This document shows, one piece after another, positions 37,118-47,488 of a stretch of DNA of 64,000 nt. Position numbers and translations under genes: made by a program. The stretch covers positions 1 through 64,000 of the forward strand of contig NZ_OZ034986.1 of assembly GCF_964030895.1 (NCBI RefSeq), written 5' to 3'. This DNA is from Spiroplasma endosymbiont of Nebria brevicollis (GTDB taxonomy: Bacteria; Bacillota_I; Bacilli_A; Mycoplasmatales; VBWQ01). The notes beneath the pieces are model-generated. The model did no database searches. It worked only from the letters and a program-made list of their open reading frames with translations, and had not been told where the DNA came from. Numbering within the stretch: the first letter of the stretch is position 1; each line of letters begins with the position of its first letter.

Positions 37118-38836
37118 ATGGGGGCAGTTCTAGTGTGGCGTGTTATCGAGATACTTAAATTTTTTCAAGATTCTTCAGCAGTTAGTATTAATTTTTTAAC
37201 TGACAAGTTTAACGTTACTTCTAGAACTTTGCAAAGAGACATTGTCTTTATTAATAGTTCATTAAAGAGAATAAGCAATTGTAAGATTTTTAGAAAGCAA
37301 AATGAGTTTTTATTTAATGATATTAAAAAACAAAAAGCAATTAAAATTTTGCTGGCACAATTTATCCAAACAGCTAATGAAAATACCTTTGTTAGAATTA
37401 GTGTTTTATTTTTAAGTTTAGTATGACAAAAAAACTATGTAACCAGTAGTGAATTGCTTGCTAATATAACTAGTGCAAATATGTATACTTTAAAAAAAGA
37501 CATTATTAGTTTAAATAATTTTTTAGATAATCATAATTTAAACGTTAAATTAGAATTTAAAACTAATTTAGGTTTTAAACTTATTGGCTGTGAACAAAAT
37601 TTACTATTTATAACCACTATTATGACAATCAATTCTAATAAAGAACTTCCTTCCTCATTAAATGAGAAATCCCTAACATATATTTATGAATCAATTAAAA
37701 CTTTAATTATTAATAGTGGTTATAAAAAATATTATAATGAACAACTAATCTGATTTTTGACTATTGCTATTAGAAGAATGAAATTTAATTATTTTCTTAC
37801 AAAAAATATGTTAATTAAATTCAATGTTCCTAAAATTATAAAAAAAGATATTGATAATCTTTTAACATTAATTGTTAGATAATTTGATATTAAATTAGAT
37901 GCCTTTGCAGAATATTATTTAAACTTGGTATTCTTAATTAATGTTAGAATTGATAATGGATTATTTCCAGAAGTAATATTTAAAATTAATAAAATTACTG
38001 ATGAAATATTTTTATTTATTACTAATAACTATCAAAATCGCTTATATTCCAATATTTTTAAGCAAGTTTTAAAAGATTATCTAACGGACAATTGATTTAA
38101 ATTAGTATTTAACTATAATAGCAACATTAGTTTTTATTTAGTAGATAGTTATGATATTGAAAGTAAATACCAATGAGGTCAACAACTTATTTTAATTATA
38201 AATTCGCAATTAAAAAAATTTCAATTTTTTCCTAATATTAATATTTTAGAATTACAATATCTAGTAATGGCATTTAATAAAAGTTTTATTTCAAATAGTA
38301 ACTGAAAAGTTTCTTTATATATTTTCTCTGTTGATGATTCCTATATTAGAAAGCAAATAGAATTATTTATAAATGCTACATATGAACAAGTTATAATTAA
38401 ATTATTCCAAAATAACCCTGATAATATTTTTAAATTTTATTTACTTAACCAAAACTTCAATATTTTAATTGTTAATATTTACGAAAATGTTTGAAACTTT
38501 CAATTAGAAAATAGTATTAATGAAGCTATAAAATTGTTAATGTTGAAAAAAATTCAACAATCAATATCAGTATTTAATTTTTATAATCACGAAAAATTTT
38601 ATAATATTAAAACATTATTATGAAAATTTCAAAATGCTTTCATTAAAAAATATAACTTAAATTTAGAACTATTAGATATTGACCATTACGTATTAGTAAA
38701 CGAATATGTTAGTAATAACATTTTACTAATAAGTCAATTAGTGTCTCTTCCAAATCATGATTTTCCTATTATCCTAATATATACAAGATATCCTTTGATG
38801 TTAAACAAAAAATACCCAATTCATTTCATTAAATAA
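37118..38836 (+). pseudogene. PTS-type transcriptional regulator (BglG/MtlR/Mga-like) with a nonsense codon
   Basis: Two N-terminal helix-turn-helix units are visible: VIEILKFFQDSSAVSINFLT..TSRTLQRDI (about residues 7-45) and a second with TSSELLANITSANMYTLKKDI (about 107-130). The rest, about 440 aa, has the helical look of PRD-containing regulators. A TAA at 37880-37882 interrupts the frame near residue 255; after it the same frame is open to TAA 38834. One point change, for example from CAA or TGA, restores a 572-aa protein. The first part may still be made as a truncated DNA-binding protein. The start is uncertain (ATG 37118 or GTG 37133). The target operon is not visible nearby. Confidence 0.65.
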
Positions 38837-38880
38837 CAAAAATAATACCCATAACTATTCCTGATTAAAAATTTGAATAT

Positions 38881-38937
38881 CTTTATTTAAAAATATCTCT
38901 AATACAAACATTAAAAGTATTAGAGATATAAATAAAG
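38881..38937. terminator. Long hairpin after the regulator remnant
   Basis: TATCTCTAATAC (38894-38905) pairs with GTATTAGAGATA (38917-38928); outer CTTTATTT and AAATAAAG extend the stem. Confidence 0.6.
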
Positions 38938-38955
38938 TAATTAAATCAGTTATAT

Positions 38956-38993
38956 AACACCTATACACCATACCCTTTGTATAGGTGTTTTTT
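38956..38993 (+). terminator. Strong intrinsic terminator
   Basis: AACACCTATACA (38956-38967) and TGTATAGGTGTT (38978-38989) pair over 12 bp, followed by a T run. It isolates the next gene. Confidence 0.85.
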
Positions 38994-39072
38994 AATTAGG
39001 AAATAAAAAATTTATAATATTTTTTTAAGAGGTGTATAATTTATTTAATCCTTTTGGGAGAAGTGGTGAACC

Positions 39073-39618
39073 ATGATAACTTTTAAACAAAATCAAATAT
39101 TAGAAATAAGTCAAAAATTTAATGATAGTCAAGTCATAGCTTTACCAACAGATACGGTTTATGGTCTTGCTGCTAAATATAATGATGAAAAAGCAATTGC
39201 AGAAATTTATAAAATTAAAAATCGTGGACACAATAAACCTTTACCAATTTTAGTTGGTAGTTGAGAACAAGCTAAATTAGTAGGAATAATCAGTGAAGAT
39301 TTACAAAGATTTTTAACTACTAATTTTAAAGAAGGGAAAGTCACAGTTATTGTTGCTAAACAACCAATGTTAAATACCCCATATTGAATTACAAAATCTT
39401 CAGTTGCTATTAGAGTCAGTGCTTCATCATTTATTAAAAAAATAACTGCTATTTTAGGTCCTTTAGTTGCTACTAGTTGTAATATTAGTAATGAATTACC
39501 TATTACTGACTATAAGTTAATAAACCTACCTAAATTGAAATATAAAGTGATGGGCGAAATACTAGATAATAAACCATCAACTATTTATGATAGTTTTACT
39601 GGCAAAATTATTAGATAA
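39073..39618 (+). CDS. tsaC: Threonylcarbamoyl-AMP synthase (TsaC/Sua5/YrdC domain)
   Basis: The enzyme makes threonylcarbamoyl-AMP for t6A at position 37 of ANN-reading tRNAs. The 181-aa single-domain protein has ALPTDTVYGLAAK near residue 24, IYKIKNRGHNKPLPILV (the KxR..K/SxN signature region), VAIRVSAS and LVATSCNIS. It lacks the C-terminal Sua5 domain, so it is the short form. ATG 39073 follows GGGAGAAGTGG with TATAAT boxes at 39013 and 39035 upstream. Confidence 0.92.
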
Positions 39619-39644
39619 AAAAGACTACTAAGGAGAATAATTTT

Positions 39645-40271
39645 ATGAATTTATGAATTATATTTGCAATTACTGTTAGTGTTTTTTTAATTGTAAGTTT
39701 AATTTTATTAATCATTATAACTAGAAAAATTAAACAAGAAAAGTTATTAAAAATTACCAAAGATATTAACAACTGTTATAATCCTAATTTAAATTTTAAA
39801 AAAATAAGTACAAAAGAATTATCTGTCTCTACCGATAATATAAAAGAAGACATTTATTATAGTGATAAAGTTGTTAATGGCAAATACCAAAATATAAATA
39901 AAATTAAAGGTCAAAATATTAATTTAAAAACTGAATATAGTATAGTTAAAAAAGATAGCAAAGAATTATTTTTACGTTATAAATTGCGTGATGTTAATTT
40001 TTTTAAGTCATCAAATTTTATTCCTTTAAATCAAATTGATATATTATTATCACAAACGTCTATTTATTTTATTGATTCTTTTGAACTACAAATAATTCCA
40101 ATTGCAGAGATAAAAAACATTACTTTTTTTTGAGAAAAAAATAATCATTTATCTAGCAGGAAAAAATTTATTGGAGTTGAAATATTTTGCTATGATAAGC
40201 GATTTTGTTTACTTTTTAATGAGTATGAAAATGCAATAAAATTTGTTACTAATATTATAAAGTTGTCATAA
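39645..40271 (+). CDS. Hypothetical single-pass membrane protein
   Basis: The 208-aa product has one N-terminal helix (WIIFAITVSVFLIVSLILLI) followed by RKIKQEK and a soluble, presumably cytoplasmic domain with no recognised motif. AAGGAG stands before ATG 39645. Several TGA Trp. It ends shortly before a promoter-like TGATATAAT at 40312-40320. Confidence 0.7.
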
Positions 40272-40311
40272 ATAGAATTTGCAAAATATTAACTCATATT
40301 TTTTATGAAAA

Positions 40312-40320
40312 TGATATAAT
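40312..40320 (+). promoter_or_regulatory. Extended -10 promoter element
   Basis: TGATATAAT is an extended -10 box, 29 bases before the next ATG. It probably drives the small membrane genes and the lipoprotein up to 41637. Confidence 0.55.
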
Positions 40321-40348
40321 TATACAAACAATTAATAAGGAGAACGTT

Positions 40349-40606
40349 ATGACTAAACAAAATTTTAAATTTAATTGATGAAAAGCCATTCAATTCAGTG
40401 GTATTTTTTTAATTTTAATAGGTGTTATTTTTGCTTTTGCTTCCCTAAAAGTTAATATACTTTTATATTTTGGTTTAGTAACAGTATTAATTGGTGCCAT
40501 TAATGTTTTAGTTTATTATATTTTTATTGGTTCAAGTAGTCATAAAAAATATTTACAAAAACAAAATATTAATAAATTAAAAATAACAACAAATACAACT
40601 AGGTAA
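40349..40606 (+). CDS. Small membrane protein, 85 aa
   Basis: ATG 40349 follows AAGGAG. Two helices (FSGIFLILIGVIFAFASL and LLYFGLVTVLIGAINVLVYYIF) are flanked by basic ends (KFNWWK; HKKYLQKQ). The plan resembles the next gene, suggesting related four-element membrane pairs. Family not recognised. Confidence 0.65.
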
Positions 40607-40612
40607 TAAACA

Positions 40613-40933
40613 ATGAAAAATAAAACGAATAAAAAACATACTATAAAAACTATTTTAATTTTAGTAGTAGGAATAATTTTCTTACTTACTGGTATTACTT
40701 TAATAGTTATAAATCAAAATAAACTAAATTTTTCTCTATCTGTCCAACATAGTATAACTTTTATTCATGAAAAATTAGCATTAGATTATATTCTAATCAT
40801 TATTGGAACACTGTTATTATCAATTCCCATTCTTTTCAAAACTTTAAATAGTGGTTATACTCAAACTAAAAAAGAAATTAAGCCAGAAACTATTTGAAAA
40901 CGTAAAAAACAAAAAGTTAGTGAAGAAGGATAA
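40613..40933 (+). CDS. Small membrane protein, 106 aa
   Basis: Starts at ATG 40613, 6 bases after the previous stop. Two helices (TILILVVGIIFLLTGITLIVI and YILIIIGTLLLSIPILF) with a basic C-terminus reading IWKRKKQKVSEEG through a TGA Trp. No recognised domain. It belongs to the same unit as its neighbours. Confidence 0.65.
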
Positions 40934-40950
40934 ACATAGGTGATTTAATT

Positions 40951-41637
40951 ATGAGAAAAATTTTAACAGTATTTAAAGCAATTATTTTAACTTCTAGTCT
41001 TGCTATATTACCTATTGCTTGCATCAAAATTCAAAATCATCAAAGCAATGTTGATATTAGTCATATTACTATTGCTCCTACAAATGTTAGTGTTATTCTT
41101 GACCAAGATACTTATGATAAGGCATTAGATAACTTTAAAAAACAAGTTGCTAAAAAAATAACTGACCTTACTAGTAAAGGTCAAAAACCACAATATGGTC
41201 GTGATTATAAAATCATTATTGCTAATCATGATTTATATTCTAAAATTGAACTGTACGGTTTAATTGATGTTACAGTTCAAGCTGCTGTTACTACTCACAT
41301 TTTAACAGGTCAATTTACAACAAAAATAAATTTAGTAAAGCCAGTGCAAGATATTAGTAATATTAAAATTCAAGAACAAACTTATAGTTCTACTGTCATT
41401 GGCACTACTACTTTTAAAGAAACTATAGCAAATTTGCTACCAATCATTCAAACCCAAATCAGTGCTATTGATAATAGTGCCAAAAAAGATATTGATTATG
41501 TTGTTAACGTTGAAGGACATGAATTAGCAGCAGTTATTACAAAACTTGGTGAAGTGAACATTAATGTTGATGCTATTGATGATGAATATCATTGTTTACT
41601 AACTGGTACTTTTACTTTTGTCTTAACTATTAGTTAA
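40951..41637 (+). CDS. Spiralin-like surface lipoprotein with two tandem domains
   Basis: The 228-aa product has a signal peptide and lipobox LPIAC with Cys at residue 24, so it is a membrane-anchored surface lipoprotein. The mature part contains two similar units: ISHITIAPTNVS ... ILTGQFTTKINL (about 36-132) and ISNIKIQEQTYS ... LLTGTFTFVLTI (about 136-227). Spiralin, the main surface protein of Spiroplasma citri, has the same length class, Cys24 and repeated beta-rich units, but similarity here is of design and not proven. Intact frame, unlike the lipoproteins at 6767-8204. Confidence 0.7.
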   Translation: MRKILTVFKAIILTSSLAILPIACIKIQNHQSNVDISHITIAPTNVSVILDQDTYDKALDNFKKQVAKKITDLTSKGQKPQYGRDYKIIIANHDLYSKIELYGLIDVTVQAAVTTHILTGQFTTKINLVKPVQDISNIKIQEQTYSSTVIGTTTFKETIANLLPIIQTQISAIDNSAKKDIDYVVNVEGHELAAVITKLGEVNINVDAIDDEYHCLLTGTFTFVLTIS

Positions 41638-41649
41638 AAATTTAAGTGT

Positions 41650-41655
41650 TATAAT
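41650..41655 (+). promoter_or_regulatory. -10 element upstream of the secreted protein gene
   Basis: TATAAT about 77 bases before the next ATG; no clear -35. A possible transcription start for the gene at 41732. Confidence 0.35.
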
Positions 41656-41731
41656 CTAAATTAGGAAGGTTAGAAATATATGTTATTTTTTCAAAAATAA
41701 AATTTTGTTTAGAAGGACATAGATTGATTAT

Positions 41732-42337
41732 ATGAAAAAAATCTTAATGTCAGTCGCAACACTAGCATTATCAACTAGTTCATCAATAACATTGATGACT
41801 AATAATACTAAAATAAATCAACTAACTACTAATAATGAAAAAACCGTATCACCCATTACTACAAGCATTGGTTATAGTAATTATTGAAGCATGTGAGCAA
41901 ATTGAAGTACAACTGAGACTTATACTGATGATACATCTTCATATTTAGCAATCGACCATTATGATTATATTGATACATGAAGTGATTTTATTACTAAATA
42001 TCCAAGTGTTACAATTGAAACGTCAGGAAAAGCTGTTTCACCAGCAACGTTTGGTGATGTGGGAAACGGGAAATTTGGTACATTTCATTTTGATACTGTT
42101 ACTTTTGTTGATACTGAACAAGTTAAATATATAAATTTTGTTGATGCCAATGATAGTAAATCTTCATCATATAATATATCAGTTACTATTGGGTTAGGAT
42201 TTCAAAGAGTAGGAACAAAATTATATTTACATCCAAAAATTAGTGGCACTATTACTAGTGTTGGAGCTTATGTTAGAACATTAGATTTTGGTTTAAGTGT
42301 TTCTACTATTACTTTTAACCCAAAGCGAACTATTTAA
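41732..42337 (+). CDS. Secreted protein, 201 aa
   Basis: ATG 41732 begins MKKILMSVATLALSTSSSIT, a signal peptide without a lipobox cysteine, so the product may be released or anchored by the uncleaved peptide. The mature part is rich in Ser, Thr, Trp and Tyr with alternating beta-strand pattern (YNISVTIGLGFQRVGTKLYL, LDFGLSVSTITFNP). Similar beta endings occur in the lipoproteins at 6767 and 7598. Five or more Trp are TGA. Function unknown. Confidence 0.7.
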
Positions 42338-42346
42338 ACATAAAAT

Positions 42347-42390
42347 AATTAGATATGCAATTAAATTCGCATATCTAATTTCATAATATT
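42347..42390 (+). terminator. Terminator after the secreted protein gene
   Basis: AATTAGATATGC (42347-42358) and GCATATCTAATT (42369-42380) are a perfect 12-bp stem. Confidence 0.65.
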
Positions 42391-42409
42391 CATTTAAGGA
42401 GTAACTAAT

Positions 42410-44075
42410 ATGTTTAAAACAAAAACTTATGAACATAAGTTTTATTTAATCACTATCAAAGACCTTTTAAAAACAAAAGTTACTTAATTTTTTTCAACAT
42501 TTCTATTTATAGTTTTATTGTTATTTACCATTTTTAGTATTAACACATATGGTAATCCAGAAAAAAATATGTTTAAAATCATTAGTTTTTATCAGCGGTT
42601 ATTACTAATTTTGTATTTACCATTAATAGCATTTTATTCTGCTTATATTACAATTAAAATTTATAGTCAACAAATTGATAATGGTATTATATTAGTTTAT
42701 ACATCATTGCCACTATCAAAGACTAAAATTTCATTTTATAAAATTTTAGGATTAATATCATTTTTATTAGTAATATCTGGGTTTTTTGCTGTTATAAATG
42801 GTAGAACTTATTTTAATGCTTTAATGTTAGATATTATTAAAACCTGACCTTTAATTAGTATTTTCCTTTGCACCTTTGTATCTTTAGTTTTTTTAATTTC
42901 GGTTTGGTGTGGTTCTAAACTAACAATATTATTATCATCTATTTTTACTTTTATTTGTGCCATTTCAATGGTTATTTTACCAATGCTACAAGCAGTAAAA
43001 GAGTCTCAACACTCTTATTGAAATTTTTCACAAAATGAAAAATTTAAAGATGGTCTAAATAATGCAAACCTTAGTTCCAATTTTATTGGCAAAGATTTAT
43101 TTAACATTGAAGATATTAAATATTTATATCATAATGGTATCTTATCTGATCAACCAAATCCAAATTTACTTGATGATAATAATCCTTTTACTTTTAGTTT
43201 GTTTGATAGATCAACAAAAAGCAAAGTTGATTTAAAAACTCAATTTAATAACACAACTCATATTAAAACTAGTGCACAAACTTTAATTAATATTTTAAAA
43301 AAATCAATCACCAATTAAATAACAGTATAGCAGTTTTGTTTATAGTACTGACATTACTCCAACTAGTAAGTTTAACCAAGACACTTATGATGAAGAAAAT
43401 GATATCATAAATAACGTAAATAACACTAATTATAAAAACCAACTTAACAATGATAAAGATGAATGAAAATCAAAAACTAATAGTTTGAAAAAATATGACA
43501 TTAATTATCAGTTGGACTATCGAGACTTTGCTGTTGTTTTATGAACAATTTATCATCAATTAGGCTTAACAACAACACTAGCAGATATTAAATCAAACTT
43601 AACTGAAACTTAATTTCGAACTAAAATTAATTTAATCGGTAATCTTAATATTTTTAATTATATTTTAGATAAAACAATTGAATATACTAAACCTCATAAA
43701 TATAAAAATAGTTCAACATCACCAGAATATCCAAATCTTTATACAGATATAAAAAAAAGTATGAAGTCAAACTGAAACTCTTTTGCTATAAATCCGCTTA
43801 TGAACGTTGCTACTAGTTTACTAATGATGCCAACTAATGATAATAAGAGTGATAGTAACCTTTTAATTGGAATTATTTCATCTCCTACTTTAGTATACCC
43901 CTATACATATGATATTAATAATATTTATGAATTAAACAATGATACTGTTATTGTAACTAGTGCTGAACAAAAACCAATTATTAATATTTATGGAGTGGGG
44001 GTCACTTATCTTATTATTGCCTTATTATTTTTCACTATCAGTTTTGTTATCATTCAGAGAAAGGATGTTAGTTAA
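42410..44075 (+). pseudogene. ABC-2-type exporter permease, multiply broken
   Basis: The 5' part has the layout of an ABC-2 permease: a cytoplasmic start MFKTKTYEHKFYLITIKDLL, then helices (FLFIVLLLFTIFSI, LLILYLPLIAFYSAYITI, ILGLISFLLVISGFF and two more), including the typical SLPLSKTKISFYK loop, and a long outside domain. Lesions seen: TAA at 42485-42487 (a Trp TGA changed to TAA fits), a stop near 43316 with the frame shifting by one, and TAA at about 43611. The last helix (YLIIALLFFTISFVIIQ) leads to TAA 44073. The ATPase gene behind is also broken. Substrate unknown. Confidence 0.75.
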
Positions 44076-44076
44076 T

Positions 44077-45002
44077 ATGAGCAGTAATCAACAAGTTTTA
44101 ACTATTACTAATCTTAATAAAACTTTTAAAAGTAACCATGTATTAAAAGACTTAAGTTGTACCCTTGAACAAGGCAAAGTTTATGGATTAATTGGAAAAA
44201 ATGGTGCTGGCAAAACTACTTTAATTAAATGTATTATTGGAGCTTTACTTACTGACAGTGGTAAAATCTTAATCAATAATATTTCTAATCAGAAAACTAA
44301 AGAAAAACCACCAATTGCTTACATACCTGAAAAAATACTTTTCCCAATGAATATAATACTAAGCAATTTCTAACCCATATTGCTACCATTAAAGGTAATA
44401 GTAAAACTCAAACTAAATTAATAGTAAACAATATTTTACAACAATATAATTTATCTAATATTGCTAAAATTAACCCTAATAAATTATCTAGTGGTATGCA
44501 AAAGCAATTAATGATTGATGCTATGCTTATTGGTGACCCCAATATTATAATTATGGATGAACCAACTGTTAATTTAGACCCCAATAACCGTTTCATTTTT
44601 TTTACTAAAATTAACACTTTTAAAATTCAAAACAAGACAGTAATTATTTCCTCACATATTCTTGATGAATTAGCCAATGTTGCTGATGAATTTTTAATTT
44701 TAGATGAAGGGAAAATTACTACTAAAGAATTTATTAATAAAAATGATAATTATTGTGTAATTAAAACCTTTACCGAAGATGATTTTACAAAAATATTAGA
44801 TGCATTAGAAAACCAAATCGTACAAATTATTAAAACTGATAAAACAAATAACGAAGCCATTTTACAATTAAAACTTAATATTAAAATTCAAGATATTAAT
44901 TATTTAGCATATAAAAATAAAATCACACTTGCTAAGTGTGAAAAATATCAAGATCAAATTTCTGATATTTATCATATTTTTAATTCTAATGAACCAAAAT
45001 AA
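44077..45002 (+). pseudogene. ABC-2-type exporter ATPase with a frameshift
   Basis: The first frame from ATG 44077 has Walker A GKNGAGKTTLIKC and runs to a stop at 44373. The next frame carries the rest: FLTHIATIKGNSKTQTK, a signature-like LSSGMQKQLMIDAML, Walker B NIIIMDEPTVNLDP, and the H-loop SSHILDELA. One base is missing near 44345. Rejoined it would be about 308 aa, normal for this family. All catalytic motifs are still present, suggesting a recent lesion. Confidence 0.85.
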
Positions 45003-45192
45003 AATTAAGATTACTTATTATTAAAATTAGTAAATGTTATACTTTTATTTTCATTTATTTATTTTTATTGTTCTTTTTTTAACATTATTATAAGATGATG
45101 ACATTCATAATTTGTAAAAGTAATGTTTTATGAAAAAACGTTGAAAACTATGGGGAATATGATAGTCTTTACTTATAAACATAGCAGTTTTT

Positions 45193-45229
45193 AACCCATT
45201 ACCTTTATTCTTAAAGTGAATGGGTTTTT
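45193..45229 (+). terminator. Terminator in the debris region
   Basis: AACCCATT (45193-45200) pairs with AATGGGTT (45219-45226), followed by TTT. Confidence 0.65.
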
Positions 45230-45261
45230 ATGTTGAAATGAGAAGAAAAGGAGACAAGATA

Positions 45262-45742
45262 ATGGGAAATGAAAGTATTTTAAGTGTAATTGAAAAACAA
45301 AAAATAGAACTACAAAAAAACAAGAATCAAATTCAAATCAAATTAAAAAAATAGTGTTTGAAAGAGATTTTTAATTTGCCTTAGTTGTGGTTTATATAAT
45401 CCTATTGCTAAATTAAAAGAACAAAACAAAAACCTTACTTTAGAAATTGAACATTATGATGATTTACTTGAATTTTCTAATAAAGGGGTGGTTGTTTTAG
45501 AAGAAAGTTGTACAGAACTTCAAAATCAAGAAAAATTAAATGATGGAGTTATTAGCAGTAATAAAGAAAAATCAAAAAAATACGTAGAAATATTAACAAA
45601 TAAAGAAAATCTTCTTGCTGAACTTGCTGTTAAAAAACAAACAGAACCTGCTGATATTTTTGATAGCAAAGTGAAAAGAGATATAAATAAGGAACATGCC
45701 AATACTGGATCACCGTTTAGTAGTATAGTTAAAACCTACTAA
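45262..45742 (+). pseudogene. Coiled-coil protein gene with a frameshift, unknown
   Basis: From ATG 45262 after AAGGAGA a 30-codon Lys/Gln-rich helix ends at TAG near 45353. The next frame continues WKRFLICLSCGLYNPIAKL, then a coiled-coil stretch (EQNKNLTLEIEHYDDLLEF) and a charged tail ending TGSPFSSIVKTY at 45742. One base missing near 45345 would fuse them into about 160 aa. The family is not recognised; position next to transposase debris suggests a mobile-element passenger. Confidence 0.4.
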
Positions 45743-45792
45743 AGATATCTAATTAATTTTAATGGCTAGGTACTCATTTACGACGGCTAGTT

Positions 45793-46185
45793 TTGTTTCT
45801 TTTGAATAAGTCTTATAAGTTCATTGTTTCCTCCTATAGTGTTAATTATAAGTACAAATTGAAATATTTATTAAACTTATCTAGCTCATGCCGAAAAGAA
45901 ATAGTCAGACTATTTAGAAATGGAACAAGTGTAAAAGAATTAGCTAACAACTATGGAGTTTCTACCCATCAAATTAGTAATATCTTAAGAGATTTCATTA
46001 AATATGGAGATAAAAGTTTTACAATTAGAGAATCAGGTAAACAATCTTTTAATACCCTTCTTAGTGAAGAACAGCAAAAAATTCATTTATTGGAAAAGAA
46101 AATTAAGAAACTAGAGGTGCAAGAGGAATTATCAAAAAAATTGGAGACTTATCTTGAACAAATAAAGACCAACAAAAGTGAATAA
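45793..46185 (+). CDS. IS3-type transposase OrfA-like protein (element remnant)
   Basis: The 130-aa product has a helix-turn-helix (RKEIVRLFRNGTSVKELANN then YGVSTHQISNILRDF, residues 35-70) and a leucine-zipper-like coil (EEQQKIHLLEKKIKKLEVQE), the plan of IS3-family OrfA. No OrfB integrase domain follows, and no terminal inverted repeats are visible, so the element is truncated. The first 30 residues do not belong to the family and suggest a start further in. A general DNA-binding protein is the alternative. Confidence 0.5.
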   Translation: MFLLNKSYKFIVSSYSVNYKYKLKYLLNLSSSCRKEIVRLFRNGTSVKELANNYGVSTHQISNILRDFIKYGDKSFTIRESGKQSFNTLLSEEQQKIHLLEKKIKKLEVQEELSKKLETYLEQIKTNKSE

Positions 46186-46431
46186 TTGTTAACTTTATTT
46201 TAAAAAACCAAAAACAATACGGAATTCATCCCATATGCGATAATTAAATTTAATTCTTCATCGATGAATTAATTTAAAGGACAATGATAATGTCTCATTT
46301 CAGTGTGCAAAAATTTATTTACTTTTTTATTGTTATTTTATTGATTTATAAATTAAAAGGCGTAAAATTTCATATTAGTATATATTTTATTTTTTGAAAT
46401 ATAAACATTAAAAAATGAAGGAGTATTTTTA
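46186..46431. other. Intergenic region upstream of upp
   Basis: 246 bases with no convincing gene. It contains an imperfect palindrome AATTCTTCATCGATGAATT near 46250 and A/T-rich promoter-like sequence close to upp. Possible leftover of the truncated insertion sequence; nothing more can be supported. Confidence 0.4.
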
Positions 46432-47076
46432 GTGGAAAATAATAAAAATTTATTTATTGTAAACCATCCTTTAATACTAGATAAGCTAACAAGAATTAGA
46501 AATCAGAATACACAAAAAAAAGATTTCAAAGAAAACTTGAGTGAAATTTCTACTTTAATGGCTTATGAAGTGTTTAAAAATTTACCAGTAGATGACATTG
46601 AAATCCAAACTCCAATAACTAAAGTTACTGGTAAAACATTAAGTAAAACTATTATTCTTTGTCCTATCTTACGAGCAGGTTTAGGAATGACGAACGGTTT
46701 TGAATATGTAGTACCTAATGCTATTATTAGTCATATTGGACTTTATCGTAATGAAGAGACATTAAAACCACATAATTATTTTTTTAAGTATCCAAAAAAT
46801 ATTGCTAACATGGATGATGCTTTAGTATTCATTTTAGATCCAATGCTTGCCACAGGTGGCACTGCTAATGCTGCCATTAAAGAGTTAAAAAAAGTTGGAT
46901 TTAAACACATTACTTTAGTCGCCATTGTTGGTGCACCAGTTGCCATTAAAAAAATTGAACAAAAAAACCCAGATGTTAAAATATACCTATCAGCATTAGA
47001 TAAAAATTTAAATGATGATGGTTATATTGTTCCTGGTTTAGGTGATGCTGGTGACAGAATTTTCGGAACTAAATAA
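46432..47076 (+). CDS. upp: Uracil phosphoribosyltransferase
   Basis: The salvage enzyme makes UMP from uracil and PRPP. It is 214 aa starting at GTG 46432 after AAGGAG. Conserved stretches are ILCPILRAGLGM near residue 78, the PRPP loop VFILDPMLATGGTA near residue 127 and GLGDAGDRIFG at the C-terminus. Position just before the ATP synthase operon matches Bacillus. Confidence 0.96.
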   Translation: MENNKNLFIVNHPLILDKLTRIRNQNTQKKDFKENLSEISTLMAYEVFKNLPVDDIEIQTPITKVTGKTLSKTIILCPILRAGLGMTNGFEYVVPNAIISHIGLYRNEETLKPHNYFFKYPKNIANMDDALVFILDPMLATGGTANAAIKELKKVGFKHITLVAIVGAPVAIKKIEQKNPDVKIYLSALDKNLNDDGYIVPGLGDAGDRIFGTK

Positions 47077-47131
47077 AGAAAAATGACTTTTTAAAGTTAA
47101 AAATAATTTTTTTTTAGCAATATTAGCGACA

Positions 47132-47473
47132 ATGGTCAGTTATTGATTATTAATTAATACTGTATTAGTCATAACTGTTATAATTAATACACAATATTGA
47201 TTATTGTTTAGTGGCTTTAATGTTGGATTCTTAGGGAGTGCCATTGGTTTTGGATTTCTATGTTTAGCATCAAGATGATTAACCAGTGGTAAACCCTTTC
47301 GACAAACTTTAGCTTATTTTGGTTTCATATTAAGAATGATTATTTATGGCACAATTATTATTTTAATCATTTTTTTCCATTTTGCTAATTTAATTACAAC
47401 CATTGTTGGAATGTCAATATTAATGGTAGCTACCATTACAGCACAATTATGTGTATATCAAAAGAAAAAATAA
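47132..47473 (+). CDS. atpI: AtpI-like protein of the ATP synthase operon, start uncertain
   Basis: The small membrane protein between upp and atpB is usually AtpI, a helper in c-ring assembly. The frame encodes four hydrophobic segments (LLINTVLVITVIINTQYW; FLGSAIGFGFLCLA; FGFILRMIIYGTIIILIIFF; TIVGMSILMVATITAQ). The in-frame upstream part lacks a start. ATG 47132 has no binding site. If one T in the T run at 47088-47092 is extra, ATG 47083 would give MTFKVKNNFFLAILATM joined to this frame, so a frameshift near the start is possible. Confidence 0.6.
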
Positions 47474-47488
47474 AAAGAAGGAATTTAC

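Noticed and set aside
45117-45165. Very short frame starting ATGAAAAAACG before the terminator
   Set aside because: About a dozen codons without a good ribosome binding site; no support as a leader peptide.
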